DNA of 64,000 nucleotides from assembly GCA_025201345.1 (NCBI GenBank), contig JAIXMG010000006.1:62001-126000 (forward strand), given 5' to 3'. Under the pieces are notes generated by a model. That model did not search any database, was not told the DNA's origin, and worked only from the letters and a program-made list of their open reading frames with translations. Origin of the DNA: Thamnidium elegans. Taxonomy: Eukaryota > Mucoromycota > Mucoromycetes > Mucorales > Mucoraceae. Both the position numbers and the translations under genes were made by a program. Shown here piece after piece: positions 36,911 to 48,188 of the stretch; positions within the stretch are counted from its first letter, which is position 1; each line of letters begins with the position of its first letter.

Positions 36911-37989
36911 GTTTTGTTGAAGAAAAAAAAAGAAAAAGAAAAAACAAATAAATTGTAAAGTGTTCTCCGCCCAGCATGAAAAAAAAAATGCGTAATGACT
37001 CGTGATTACATAATAGTGTAAAGAATGTCAGAGTACTTTTACAATTATCGATAAAAGTTACTGACGTATAATAACATAGTCAAATTCAACAGATAGAGGC
37101 CTCTCTATTGTAATACTAGAATAGAGAAAGAAAGAAAGAAAGAAAAAGAGTAGTGAAAGATTGAATTTAATCCAAAGTCGCGTGTGATTGCTGTTTGTTG
37201 GGTCTTGAAAACGCGTAATAAATTCATTCTTACTTTACTGACTTTAAAATGAACCCGACGCACAAACCGCAAAGAGAAGGTGTCACTCCTACACAGTACA
37301 TGCTATTTGATCATCTCACTGATCTACGGTCTTTTACGAAGTTCAATTCCTACATGTTTCTATCCATTTTTCGACACTAAAGCTCATCCTCCAACTTGTA
37401 AACGAATCAAAAAAGAAAAAGAAAAAAGAGGTGAAGTACAATCCCAAAAACTCGGATTGGAAGGCCGTATAGTTTCCATATTTCCATTTACTGCCCAAGA
37501 CGCTATCTAAGTTTTATCAGGCGATGAAGAAACAGGAGGCAGCAATGCTGTAATTGGTCTCTCGTCAGGTGACGAAGAACTGTACCAGATCCAAACCCGC
37601 AAGCTATTTTTGTCTTTTTAAAAAGGCCTGGATAGAAACTAATTGTTTTATTCTCTAGACTAGTAGTTAATATCATGGATTCGATATAGAAAAAAAGAGA
37701 CAGTTACGAATTCGTATATTAGCCAAAGAATTCCGGAGACAGAAATATGACGTAGTGTATCAAGAAAAGCATTGAAAAGTTCAAGTAACCATTGCTTTTG
37801 TAGTTAATTCTTGTTTTTATAAAATATTATACTTTATTCTCTATAGTTTTATTGTGTAACATAATTAACTTGCTGAGCATTGTAGAACGTTGACTTTAAC
37901 TACCACAAAAATGTTTCCTGGGGTTTTTTTCTTCTATAAAAGAAATAAAATTCTAACTCTATGTAAACTGTTTTTTACTATACGGGAAC
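36911..37989. other. Intergenic with a degenerate ORF
   Basis: From 37249 one frame reads MNPTHKPQREGVTPTQYMLF then FTKFNSYMFLSIF-stop. A second frame (37280-37510) continues with AHPPTCKRIKKEKEKRGEVQ and LEGRIVSIFPFTAQDAI-stop, and a third has VLSGDEETGGSNAVIGLSSG. This looks like one frameshifted pseudogene of about 350 bp, family unknown. A GAAA microsatellite lies at 37121-37145. Confidence 0.35.
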
Positions 37990-38337
37990 ATGGGTGACTT
38001 TATTTGTAATTCTACAGAACTTGATCAAAAATTTGATTTACCTGATACACAAGTATTTTCATGCCCCTCTTGCTGTATCTCTTCAAATGATTTATTTGAA
38101 CAAGAATGTGGTGTGATGGCAAAAAAATGGAGTATCGATAAAGATGAATGTACCTTAAAATGTATAAGTGAGGGCTACTATTATACCGACAAGTTGAAGA
38201 TGCCCCAATGTGTACCTGGGGAAACACGCTGGTATCTATCGGATGCATATGTACGAAATACGGCGATTAAACAAACGCACAATCTCTTTATGTTGGTGCT
38301 CTTTGCCGTCATGCTTGGGTTATTCCTTAGAAAATGA
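37990..38337 (+). CDS. Cys-rich tail-anchored small protein
   Basis: An intronless 115-residue ORF with nine Cys, seven of them in residues 1-60 (CNSTELDQKF, VFSCPSCCISSNDLF, ECTLKCISEGYYY). A C-terminal hydrophobic helix (LFMLVLFAVMLGLFL, then RK) ends the protein. There is no N-terminal signal peptide, so a tail anchor is the simplest reading; alternatively the helix is a GPI-signal-like tail on a protein whose first exon I missed. No known family. The cysteine spacing suggests a disulphide- or zinc-stabilised fold. Confidence 0.6.
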   Translation: MGDFICNSTELDQKFDLPDTQVFSCPSCCISSNDLFEQECGVMAKKWSIDKDECTLKCISEGYYYTDKLKMPQCVPGETRWYLSDAYVRNTAIKQTHNLFMLVLFAVMLGLFLRK

Positions 38338-38523
38338 AATATATACGTAAAATTGTAACATTTAAATAACTCAAAAATAAAAAATAAAATAGATACGAAG
38401 ATATAAAAGTCATGATTGTAGCTAAATAATTTATAACAACGCTTGTCTGTCGTGCTTGCTTCTTCAGCTGTATGTCTACTGGCAGTTAGCTTCGAACTTA
38501 GTGACATTGTCTCAGGTTAAGTT

Positions 38524-39139
38524 TTATGTCAAGTAACTCGTAATGTCTATGGTTGTGAAGTTGTATTTGGGCGTTAAAGATAATTTGGAAATATGATTCT
38601 TCTTTCTTCTTCTTAATGTTATATTTGACATTTCAACATTGGATCTGTGACGGTCCTGATAGTTGTGGAAGTTGAAAGGTGCTGTAAAAATGAAACTGAA
38701 CGTGAAAATGTGGAAGAATATAATCCAAATACACTTTAAATTTCCCAGCTTTTGTTTTTGCGGTCGGGATATTATTTTCTAATTCTTTTATGTTACGTCT
38801 AATTTTTAATAACTCTACATAATGTTGTCTTCTTATAGTACCATTGTAACAATGCCTTTACAAATCGCTATAGCGCCGAACTTGATGTTTATCAGGACTA
38901 TGGCCAATAGATGTAATGAAAATATGTTTATGACCTGGATCAATCGTACAAGGGATAAAGTACTCCTCAACCTCCGGTTTGTTAAAATCTTCCATTTCTA
39001 ACTTGGGATTTCCTGTGCACTGGTCCTTTTTTTTTTTTATGAGTAAATTGAATAGGGAGACCGTAACTATCTGTTTACACAAAGCCAGTAAACATATCCT
39101 TTCCCTCCCCGCATTTAGTATATCGTCAATTTCCATCAT
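38524..39139 (-). pseudogene. TnpB/Fanzor-like (IS605 OrfB) protein relic
   Basis: A minus-strand frame contains EEYFIPCTIDPGHKHIFITS, which has the RuvC-I shape (hydrophobic-x-DPG-x-x-x-x-hydrophobic-T) of TnpB/Fanzor nucleases. It continues HQVRRYSDL, meets TAA at a Lys-like position, and stays open with NGTIRRQHYVELLKIRRNIK, ELENNIPTAKTKAGKF, VYLDYILPHF and HFYS. A frameshift then leads to FNFHNYQDRHRSNVEMSNI and a stop at 38524. A similar order is known to me from Mucorales TnpB-like proteins. The RuvC-II/III halves, zinc ribbon and any guide RNA (omega) sequence were not found. Clearly inactive. Confidence 0.5.
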
Positions 39140-39760
39140 TCAATTTTATTTATATTAAACTTAGTTGAGGGCGCAGCTATCCAAACAGTACTTAGTCGCA
39201 CAAATTAACTTTTTTAGCAGTTTGGTAAGAGATAAATACACAATCGCTTATTAGACGTTTATTATTGAGAAAGGGAGAAGGTTATTTCGTCTTTGGTCTT
39301 TTTTTTTTACGTAAGTTTTAAAACTTTGTATCTCGCCAGTGAGGGTACACTTTCTTTTTTTTTTTAGAATTAAATGTTTTCTTTATAACGAACCCAAGGT
39401 TTAAGGTTTCCCGTTAATTTCATTTTTAGATATCATCCCACATTACTCAAATCAATTTGGTGAGAAAATCCAACCTTATAAAAATCCAGAAACCGAAAAA
39501 AAAAGAAAAAAAGCATATTTGGACAAATTCTTATTGTATTTAAAAAAAAAGTGAATTAAGGTGAAATGAAAGTGTAAGATAGAATATTCGATCTGCTTTT
39601 TTGGGTAAGACAAACTAAGCACTTGTGGTACAATAAATAATTAAAATTATAATTTTATATTACTGTAGAACCTGTTTCGTCTCTCTTTCACTCATCTGTC
39701 TTTCTATACTCGAGACTAAAAGAGGATAGTAGATACTTGATTGAAAAAAAAATTAATATA
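39140..39760. other. Intergenic region, promoter of the Kelch gene
   Basis: 620 bp between the TnpB-like relic and the Kelch gene. Several A/T tracts. No ORF of note. Confidence 0.4.
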
Positions 39761-42042
39761 ATGAAGGTGTACGCTACTTTGGTTGCTATTAGTTTAGCAT
39801 GTCAAATAAAATCTGCTTTTGCAGATCAACCTTTTATGAGATATAATACAGGTATTACAAAAATAAAAAAATACGCAGTGCTTTTTGTTTAAAAATATCA
39901 TTCGTAAAAAAAGAGAGTTTTTTTAAAAAAATATTCATGATATGATTTATATATAGGCTGTCAACTATTAATGAATAATACTCGTATTTATTGTTATTCC
40001 GGAGGATATGCCAAGGTAGTGAACGGAGAGGCAACAGTACTCTCAGATCATTATTATTTAGATGTCAGTCGAGATTTTATAGTATCGAATAGCTACAGTA
40101 GTTGGACACGGGTTCTTAACCCTCCAGATTTCGTTACAGAACCAACAACTGCCTATGTAAGCGTAAAGCTATCCGATACTAGTGTTCTTATTAACGGAGG
40201 TACGGGTGTAAACAACAATAAAGATTATAGCAAGAATCAAACTACGATTTATCATGCTGATCAAAATCGATGGGAAACTGTTCAAAGCATTTCTTCTTTT
40301 CCTCAGACGTATGTATATCCATTTATACTTTTTTAAAAAAAAGAACACGCAGCAAAAAGTGTTGTTCTATTAGTTCTATCCCTTTGTTACACGTGTTGTA
40401 AAAATAAGTAAGTCTCACTCATTACTCTTAAATAGTTATTACGGTTCAGGTGCTCTTACTAAAAATAACGCGATTGTGTTTTATGGTGGTTCATCGTAAG
40501 TAAAAAAGGTTATAATTTATACAATGCCTTTATTAATACTTGTTTAAAATAGTATTATTGGAGATATACTTCCCACTTTTAATGGTACAGCTACTCTCTC
40601 CATGACTGCAAATGTTCGTATATTAAAAAAGTTTAAAACTATAGCATATAAATATTAATTGTACTACAATTAGAATTATCACTGGAGTTTACAAGCTAGT
40701 TCAGTTCCACCAGGGAATCACCGTTACGGGCACACAGCCACTACAGACCAATCTGGACAGCTTATCTATTATTTTGGTGGTCGAACTATTGCTCGTGATC
40801 CCGCTACAGGTGTTTACTCTCGACCTTATACCAAGTTCTTGGAGTTTTTGATTTTTCATACTGATTCATCTATTTGGGAATCAAAGATAGCTTCTAGTAC
40901 AGTTGTACCGTCAGGAAGAATGTCACATACTACCAACTTAAGTAAGAAATTTTATTTTTATTTTTATTTTAGAATGAGAAATTATTTTACTAACGTTACT
41001 TCAAGTTCCTAATTCTGATAAATTAGTTATTTACGGTGGGGCTGGTCCTGATTCAATTGGAAGTAAGTAACATGAATTGTTGCCATATCCAGAAAATTTA
41101 CATGCTTCTATAGATCGTTTTCCCGTTAAGGATTATATGTTTACTTACGATACAAAAACTAATGTAATGCAGCCTATAAGTGTACCAGAATCTTCTGTTG
41201 GAGCTGGACCAAAATTTGGACACTCTGGTAAAAATTACTACAAAAAAAAAATACATAGAAACTAATATATCTATATATTTTTATATATAAAGCTGTTATC
41301 AGAAACAATTCATTATTTATTCTTTTCGGAATTGACAGTACATTAGCATCTACTTCTAATTTCCATATCTTGGATCTCGATACTTATTCTTGGAAAACAG
41401 ATTTCTCTGCTCTGGAAGCAGCTCCTGATTCAACAAACACAACCGTCCCTGCTGGAGAGGGTAATAATGGTTTTTCAAAGGATCGTTCTAGTCCCGAAGA
41501 AATTAAGACTGCGTCAAGTTTATCTTCTGGCGCTATAGCTGGTATTGTTGTTGGTATCTTAGCTGTGGTAATTTTAAAATGACAGTTTTTTTTTTTAGTT
41601 TATGACAGTAATAGTATTTTTTTAAAAAAAACAGGTTGGAGCAATTTTAGCTTTCTTATTAATCAGACGTCATAACAAGCGAAAGCAAGCTACTGAAGAT
41701 CCTTTCCCTAGTTACTGGGATGTTACGTCTATTAACAATAAGAAATTAGAAGATGACGCACCTATTACTTCTACTGGACCTGTTGACATTACAAGATTAC
41801 CTGGATATACTACTTGTCGTACCGGGCTTCCAACTAACATAACAAACGATAAAGATGTCAATCCTCCTAGCTCTAAATACCCAGTATTATCCTTGGAACC
41901 GTCAAAATCACCCGAAACAGAAGCATCTTCAGTTACGTATACTAGTGAAACTAAGCATGTGTTGCCTCCTGATGCCTATAATACCATTGTTACGCCCTCT
42001 GCACCTATCGAGTTTGAGAAACCCGATGCTGGAAAGAAATAA
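39761..42042 (+). CDS. Kelch-repeat single-pass membrane protein
   Basis: About nine exons. Residues 1-22 form a signal peptide (MKVYATLVAISLACQIKSAFA). A beta-propeller follows with blade strands containing the Kelch double glycine: TSVLINGGTG, NNAIVFYGGSS, GQLIYYFGGRT, DKLVIYGGAG, and SLFILFGID. A Ser/Thr-rich juxtamembrane linker precedes a transmembrane helix (GAIAGIVVGILAVVVGAILAF, interrupted by an intron whose donor is GTAATTTTAAAATG) and a basic stop-transfer RRHNKRKQ. The cytoplasmic tail is about 120 residues and Pro/Ser rich. It looks like the fungal Kelch-type cell-surface proteins of unknown ligand. The 3' end is at TAA 42040-42042. An intron at about 41065-41109 is inferred to restore the frame. 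Confidence 0.82.
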
Positions 42043-42901
42043 GCATAAATAACTAGCTCTATATATCATAATAACAATACAGTTTTTTTTTACTTTGTTT
42101 TCAGACTTTGTCAAAACATTTTGGACCAAGTCAATTTTATTTTGAACAAAGTCATTTTCATTTTTATTTGACTAAGTCTTTTATAAAATTGGGCTTCTTT
42201 CGGTTCGCTAAAATTAGAAACGACGCGACTCCATTATAATTGCTTACATGTCTTCAAATACAGTTGGGTAAAGAAACTTGACAGAAGTTGTAGTCGTTTA
42301 AAATATAAGTATTTTTTTTTCTTGACGTAAAATATAAATAATAAAAAGATAGACCTGCATCATAATGCTGGCGTTGATTATCAAGACTGATACTTTTCTT
42401 TCGAGCCTCTTTGTTGATTGTAACTGCTCGTATATCTTTGAATGAGTTGGTAAGGTACTCGGATCAAATTAAAGTACAATTAAATCCCTCATTTAGTAAA
42501 GCAATTAAAAGTAATTGTTCGTCGATTTAGGTATGACCTGTATCTATATTAAAGGACATTATATTTATGATTATTGCTATCGATATGTGTGAATATTACA
42601 CCATTGCTCGTTTATAGAATTGCTTGTACTTCGTATTTTAACTGGATTCACTACAGCCGAATTACCGCACACATAAAAAACGACCAGATGATGACACTAA
42701 GCCAAAAAAAAAAAAAAAAAAAAAAAAAAAAGATCGTAATAAAAAGACCATTTTCGTTTTCATACTTTTTATTTTTGTATCTTATCCTTTTCTTTTCTTT
42801 TCTTTTTTTTTTAAAAAAAAAATAAATAAATATGTTATTATTCTTTACTGCAAAAGAGGTAATTTTAAATTGTATGTAATTATTTTGATATATATTTAAC
42901 A
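42043..42901. other. Intergenic, low complexity
   Basis: Contains an A-tract at 42703-42730 and a T12A10 palindrome at 42800-42821. No gene seen. Confidence 0.45.
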
Positions 42902-44483
42902 ATGAGACAGCGTCTAGTTTTTAAAATAACAAAGTCATCCGATCTTTTGAAATTGAATGTTTTATACTTTATTGTATTCGTAACCTGCTTAATACCAGTA
43001 CTTTTCAGCACTCGAGCAATTTATAAGTTCGCTTATAACGCTCTATTTGAACTTTCTCTATATAGCGAAGCTTCAGATGTATTTATTACTGCATCCAGGA
43101 TATTATCGCAATGTATCATGTGTATTCTTTTTGAAGCTTGGAAATTATGGTTGACGTTTGATAGCGTAATATATATATATATAGATAATTTAACAAAAAA
43201 TGTACCTTTAATTATTATTATTTTATAGATCTTATATTCCGATGCTACAGCGATTCTTATAAGTGGGTTTTTTAACCCGCTCTCGTTTTTTTTCAGTAAC
43301 ATGGTAAGTAAAAAATATATTGTGTTACCATTAATGCCTATGAACATTAAAATTCTAGATGTTAATGGAATTTTTCAAATATCTCGATGTGGACGAAGTA
43401 TTAAAATCGAATCAAATTATCCCTGGATTAGATTCGTTAAAAACAACATCTTCTGTATTACTTCGCGTTATTGAATTTTCCGCGTGGCTTTCGTCAACAA
43501 CTATGTTTCTTCTTAGTGGCCGAGAAGCAAGCATTTCCAAAAATAGAACTTATAATGTAAATTATAGATGTAATATTAAAATTTAAAGTAACTACTTACT
43601 TTCTCTTCACTAAACAATTTTTTTTATATTTCTTCTTTTATATAGATATTTATACGGCTGTGGAACGGCTTTCACTGTCGTTAAAAATTAATATTTACTT
43701 TGAATTTTTGACCTACGCATCATATGTTTCCGTCAAGCTTAACCATGATTTTTTTTATTACGTTATGTTTTCAATTTTGGTCTTAATTATTCCATCATTT
43801 ATTCTATCTCGTTACGCTATCTCCAAGGAAAGCGTGTTACTGATGACTTTATTTATTTTGTTTCAACTTTTATTTACAGCATCTATGGTGTACATAATGA
43901 TATCAACGGAAGACATTTTGACAGACTGTACTATACTTTGGTCTATTGGTAAGTAATTATAATATTGTTAGTGTATGATGTATACATATATATTTATTTA
44001 ATTTGTTCACTACAGGTCTTGTATCTCTTATTACGGCAACAGTATGTACAAAGAGAATGGTATACAACAAATTACGCAAACTAATTTAACCATACATAGA
44101 ACACAATTGTACAAGCAATACTATGCCTATTAGAATTCGATAAGGGTCTAGAAGAATTTGGTAAATAAAAAAGATGCGAATATAAATATATATGTACATA
44201 ATAACTTACTTATTATAATTTAGTTCATTGGAAGCCATTCACAAGAAAGACACCAATAAAATCTGTGACTTATAATAATAGGAATCAAATATATATACTC
44301 GACAAATTAGAGGCCCAACGTGTCGATGGACCAATATATGATAAGTAAGAATAATCCGGATTCTTTTTTAATAAAACACATAAATATAAAGTGATGAAAT
44401 TGGGTTTAGAAAGTAGAGCGGGTATAGATAGAATGGAGGCTATAGATATCACCCAAAATCAAAACAAGAAATTAATAAAATAG
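42902..44483 (+). CDS. Polytopic membrane protein (about 7-8 TM), receptor-like topology
   Basis: About eight exons. Hydrophobic helices include LYFIVFVTCLIPVLFST, ITASRILSQCIMCILF, ISGFFNPLSFFF, VIEFSAWLSSTTMFLL, VMFSILVLIIPSFIL, LLMTLFILFQLLFTASMVYI and ILWSIGLVSLITAT. The last exons were found by hand: splicing at ACA|GTATGT (about 44040) to AACACAATTG (44102) avoids the stop at 44087, continues IVQAILCLLEFDKGLEEF, and then adds a charged tail (HWKPFTRKTPIKSV, LDKLEAQRVDGPIYDK, GIDRMEAIDITQNQNKKLIK) ending at 44483. All phases agree. The 7-8 TM plus cytosolic tail layout recalls a GPCR, but no family motif is seen. Function unknown. Confidence 0.6.
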
Positions 44484-45240
44484 TACAATTAAATGTAACA
44501 GTAGGGTTTATCAGTAGGGAGAATAGTATCTGAATCCAATTATAATTCTAAAAAGTAGGATAGCTTAAAACTAAGCTTCACAGTCTATGTATATAACATC
44601 TATTTGATATAAATGTTAAGTATAAGCCAACATTATATAACCTCCTTACCTTTAAAACGATTATCCCCATCACCGGTTTTTCTTATATTTGTGACAACTT
44701 CTCTTTTCTTCTTTACGATAAAATTTTTAAACATGATAGAGCTAAAGAAGTTGGTTTGAATTAATCCTACAACATTTTCGATTTAAAAACCAAAAATCAA
44801 TTCCGAAAAGTTATTCATTAATAACCGCTTCCTGTGATTTCTCTGGGTACAAAAATGCCTTTAATTTTATTACATTGCTAGTAATGTCGTCACTTGTTCG
44901 GTCTTATCCTCCCTCGTTAGTACTGCTGTCACTTGCTGGTGAAAGGTCTTCTTTTGTTTGGTCGTGTTCTGTTATCTAACTGGTATGGTGTAATGATATT
45001 TTTAGGTTGCTACTTTACTTTAGTAATCCTTTCCCCTCTTTGTGTATTTTTTCCCCAAAAGGGTTTTTCGAAGCAGAGAGATAGAGAGGGGGGGGGGGAG
45101 GTTTACCGATGCTGGAGTTTAGTATATATACGCAATGGAAGGTTTACCTTCTCAAAATGTCTTATGTTTGTAATATATGTATTTTAAAGACAAGTAATTA
45201 TATGTAATGTTTAATATGAAAGAAAAGATTAAAATAAATT
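44484..45240. other. Intergenic, no supported gene
   Basis: AT-rich; contains a G10 run at 45089-45098. A plus ORF of 84 codons at 44933 has low-complexity composition and was not accepted. Confidence 0.4.
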
Positions 45241-46256
45241 TTACGGATTAGAAACTGGACATGCCGACAACAAGTAACCAAGAGTATTTATAAACCTGTT
45301 TCGTGTAACAAATGAAAGCCCTAACACCAACCCTTTACCATTTTTGGTAGCCTTCATCATGTGAATAAACTCAACCCAAAGCAACATATAAAACCGCAAA
45401 TTGGCGCCGTGAGCACTGTATTTCAAACGAAATTCTTTATTGGGACATCGATCCCAAAACGTTTCAGCATGTCTGACCCACCCTTTACAGTCATCTATAG
45501 TGACTTTGCTTATAGCTTCTGAAATTCGTGGAGTGAGAGTATCTGCTTCGTCTAAAGGGTTCCTTCTGATATGACTTTTGGTTTTTGACCAGCACTCTCC
45601 AATTAGGTTCAGGAATGAAGAGTATGGAGGCATGAACAAAGCTTTATAGCCGCGTTTATTTATGGCTTCAACGACAAAGACACAGTGATGTATTCTATAA
45701 CTATCTAAGACGATGAACATACCCTTTTTATCATGCTTATCCAAAAAGTCCATCACTGATTCCATAAATCGAACAATATGATACGCGGTGGTGCCTTTAG
45801 GAAGTTTCTTACTTGTCTCACCTACATCCTGGCTTTTCGCTTTTTTTTTTTTTTACTTTCATGCTGACCAATTTTTTTTTCAATCAGTGCTGCGTCGCTT
45901 TTCTTCAACGGCTCAACCTTCGAGAGGCTGATGATTCCAAAAAAAAAAAGGGTTATACAACCTATGATGCTTATGTTTACACCCTTCCGTCTCTGCGCTT
46001 TTACAACTGCTGAATCTCCTTTTTTTGACCATGCACGACTTCTAATCATTTGGTTATGAAAGCCTGCTTGATCAACAAATACACAATTCGTGCGATAATT
46101 TACACCTGCTGCCTTCCACTGGGTGCTTATATCGAAAGGAAGTTGTAAAATTCTTGGAGAATCCCTTTCTGTCGTATATCTTGTTGCTTGTTTCAATGAC
46201 AAAGCACATTTTTCTCTAACATGCTCATAAAGGGTTAATTCTTTGTACACCACCAT
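45241..46256 (-). pseudogene. IS630/Tc1-mariner-type DD35E transposase relic (frameshifted)
   Basis: The catalytic triad is visible over two frames: NCVFVDQAGFHNQ (first Asp), FIVLDSYRIHHCVFV (second Asp), and FMPPYSSFLNLIGECWSK (Glu). Exactly 35 residues separate the second Asp from the Glu. An indel in an A14 tract at 45842-45855 shifts the frame between the first part (46256 to about 45842) and the second (about 45840 to 45241). The N-terminal helix-turn-helix DNA-binding part is missing. The first codons (VVYKELT) overlap the left terminal repeat of the neighbouring element at 46233, so the gene was probably truncated by it. C-terminal residues such as IRRNPLDEADTLTPRI and GWVRHAETFWDRC are retained. 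Confidence 0.8.
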
Positions 46257-46638
46257 TTACACCATCTGTGCCAATTTATGATGTAATTTTTTGGTGCGCT
46301 TCCAACAATAACAGGTTCTTTACATGTAAAAATGACTTCGATATCGTGAGAAAGCAAATTGTAATATAAATATCGCGATGATTAATAAATTCTTTTATCA
46401 TAATTGAATAAACCCCATTTTATCATAGTTAATAAATCCTTTTTATCATGATTAAATCAATCTATTTATTCCATCCTTTTCTTTTCCTTTTTTTTAAAAA
46501 AAAATGAATTCATATACAAACAAGTACCTTTTATATTATCAAATGCTTAAATATTTCCTTATAATATGATGGTGTCGATGCAGGAATATCGCTAAATTGA
46601 CAATGGTGCTGTAAATGGTAGTGTACCAAGAATTAACC
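46233..46638. mobile_element. Long-TIR non-autonomous element, copy B
   Basis: The left end GGTTAATTCTTTGTACACC at 46233 and the inverted right end GTGTACCAAGAATTAACC at 46638 pair over about 45 bp with mismatches. Inside are the same blocks as copies A and C (ACAGGTTCTTTACATG, ATGAATTCATATACAAACAA, TTATCATGATTAAAT units). No ORF. Target-site duplication not convincing. Confidence 0.7.
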
Positions 46639-46665
46639 ATATTTATTAATCGTTTAATTTTACAG

Positions 46666-47423
46666 GACCTTCAGTAGGCCAAAGTGAAGAAACCACATTC
46701 ACTCAAGATGAAGCTTTCACCAATATTCCCAAAGCTTCAAAAATATCAGCCGAACCAGTGCCAACAGACACAGAAGCGATAGCAACTGTCTCATTACGTC
46801 ATGCGATAGAATCATTATATCCGGAGCACAGTAATACAGACAATCAAATGATTACGAATATTATTACCTCTTTGAACTTAGCACCCTTTATCATAAATTC
46901 TGATTGCATAGATAATAGTAAACTTGAAGTTACTACTCTTACTACGCCATCACAACATAAACTCATTTTGGATGTCAAGACCAGAGGAATCAAGCGTGTA
47001 AAATTGGACACTCCTGTTGAGAATGCTGTCATTCAGTCTACGGACTGTATACATTTAAGCAAAATATCCAAGGACATAAGCTTTAATGAAGTCATAAGAA
47101 AAAGCACATATCACCAGGTTTTAGCATTTGAAGAACACAGGCATATCACTGAGAAACATCTTGATCTATTGAACAGCCACTGGAGGAAATGCTCTTTTAT
47201 GTACATGGCTACGTCACAATCGCTAGCTGGTGCTATATTGGTTGATGGCAGCCAAGCACTTCTTTTGAACGGTGTGGATTCATATAGTAGATACCCTTCC
47301 ATCGACGCTCATTTTGAAAATATATCAAGTACACAAGAATCATCCATACCACAATTATCCTCGCAAATATTTTCGTATCTCCTTATCTTCATTCCATTGC
47401 CATTTCCACGACAAACGGCTTGA
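46666..47423 (+). pseudogene. Truncated orphan gene, 3' exon only
   Basis: A TTTTACAG acceptor-like site just right of element copy B opens a frame of about 250 codons without a supported start (TVSLRHAIESLYPEHSNTDN, DVKTRGIKRVKLDTP, YHQVLAFEEHRHITEKHLDL, RKCSFMYMATSQSLAGAIL). It ends at 47423. The 5' part is missing, probably replaced by the element. Composition is protein-like; I do not recognise the family. Confidence 0.45.
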
Positions 47424-48188
47424 AAAATGCTAATACAGATATCATAAAAAACATCTGGAATAGATTTCTTCTAGGTTAAATAAACTTAATTTTTATACAT
47501 TCAAATTATTGTTAAGCTTATAGTTAGAGATTTTAGGATATTAAAAAGTTGGATAAGTAGAGGTGTGAATTTGTAAGGATATAGACGCGGACTATCTATA
47601 ACCTATGCACAAGAACAAGAAAGTGGTGTTAGGTGCTTTAAACTAGATAAGACAAAATAAACAAGAGATGATTACAATGAAGTAACTACATAAAGAATTA
47701 ACTCAACAGCATATTTGCAATTAATGAAGATGATAAAAATGACTGTCGAAGAAACACCGAAACCTGTCATAATATCTACTTAAACGGATTGCAAGATTGC
47801 TTGGATGTAACCTTTCTGTTCGAATTATCAAAAGTATATAAAGTTTTATTAGGCATCTATGCAAAACTTTTTTAATACAGTGACCCATATTTTATTTCAC
47901 AGATGTACGAATTTTGTTTTTTAAGTATACAAAATTTCTCCCTTAAGTGATAAAAAACTATTTTGCTCAAATATATCTGAACCTGAAATCTATTTCTCGA
48001 AATAGGTACGCATACAACCATCTATAAAAAAGATCCTACTTTTGCGCCCTGAATATTAAAGTAGAAAAGAAAAAAAAAAACTCCATAACGAAAACAAGTC
48101 TTTATATATGTAACAAATATAATAATGGATACTATTTTTTTTTTCTCTCTTGCGGATGCATTTTTTTTTTGTTTTTTTTTTTTTTTGT
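47424..48188. other. Intergenic, no gene seen
   Basis: AT-rich DNA, poly-T tracts at 48137-48186 near the V-ATPase 3' end. No ORF worth noting. Confidence 0.45.

Noticed and set aside
44933..45187. 84-codon ORF with one hydrophobic stretch
   Set aside because: Runs through a G10 tract and low-complexity sequence; no homology signal or splice context.
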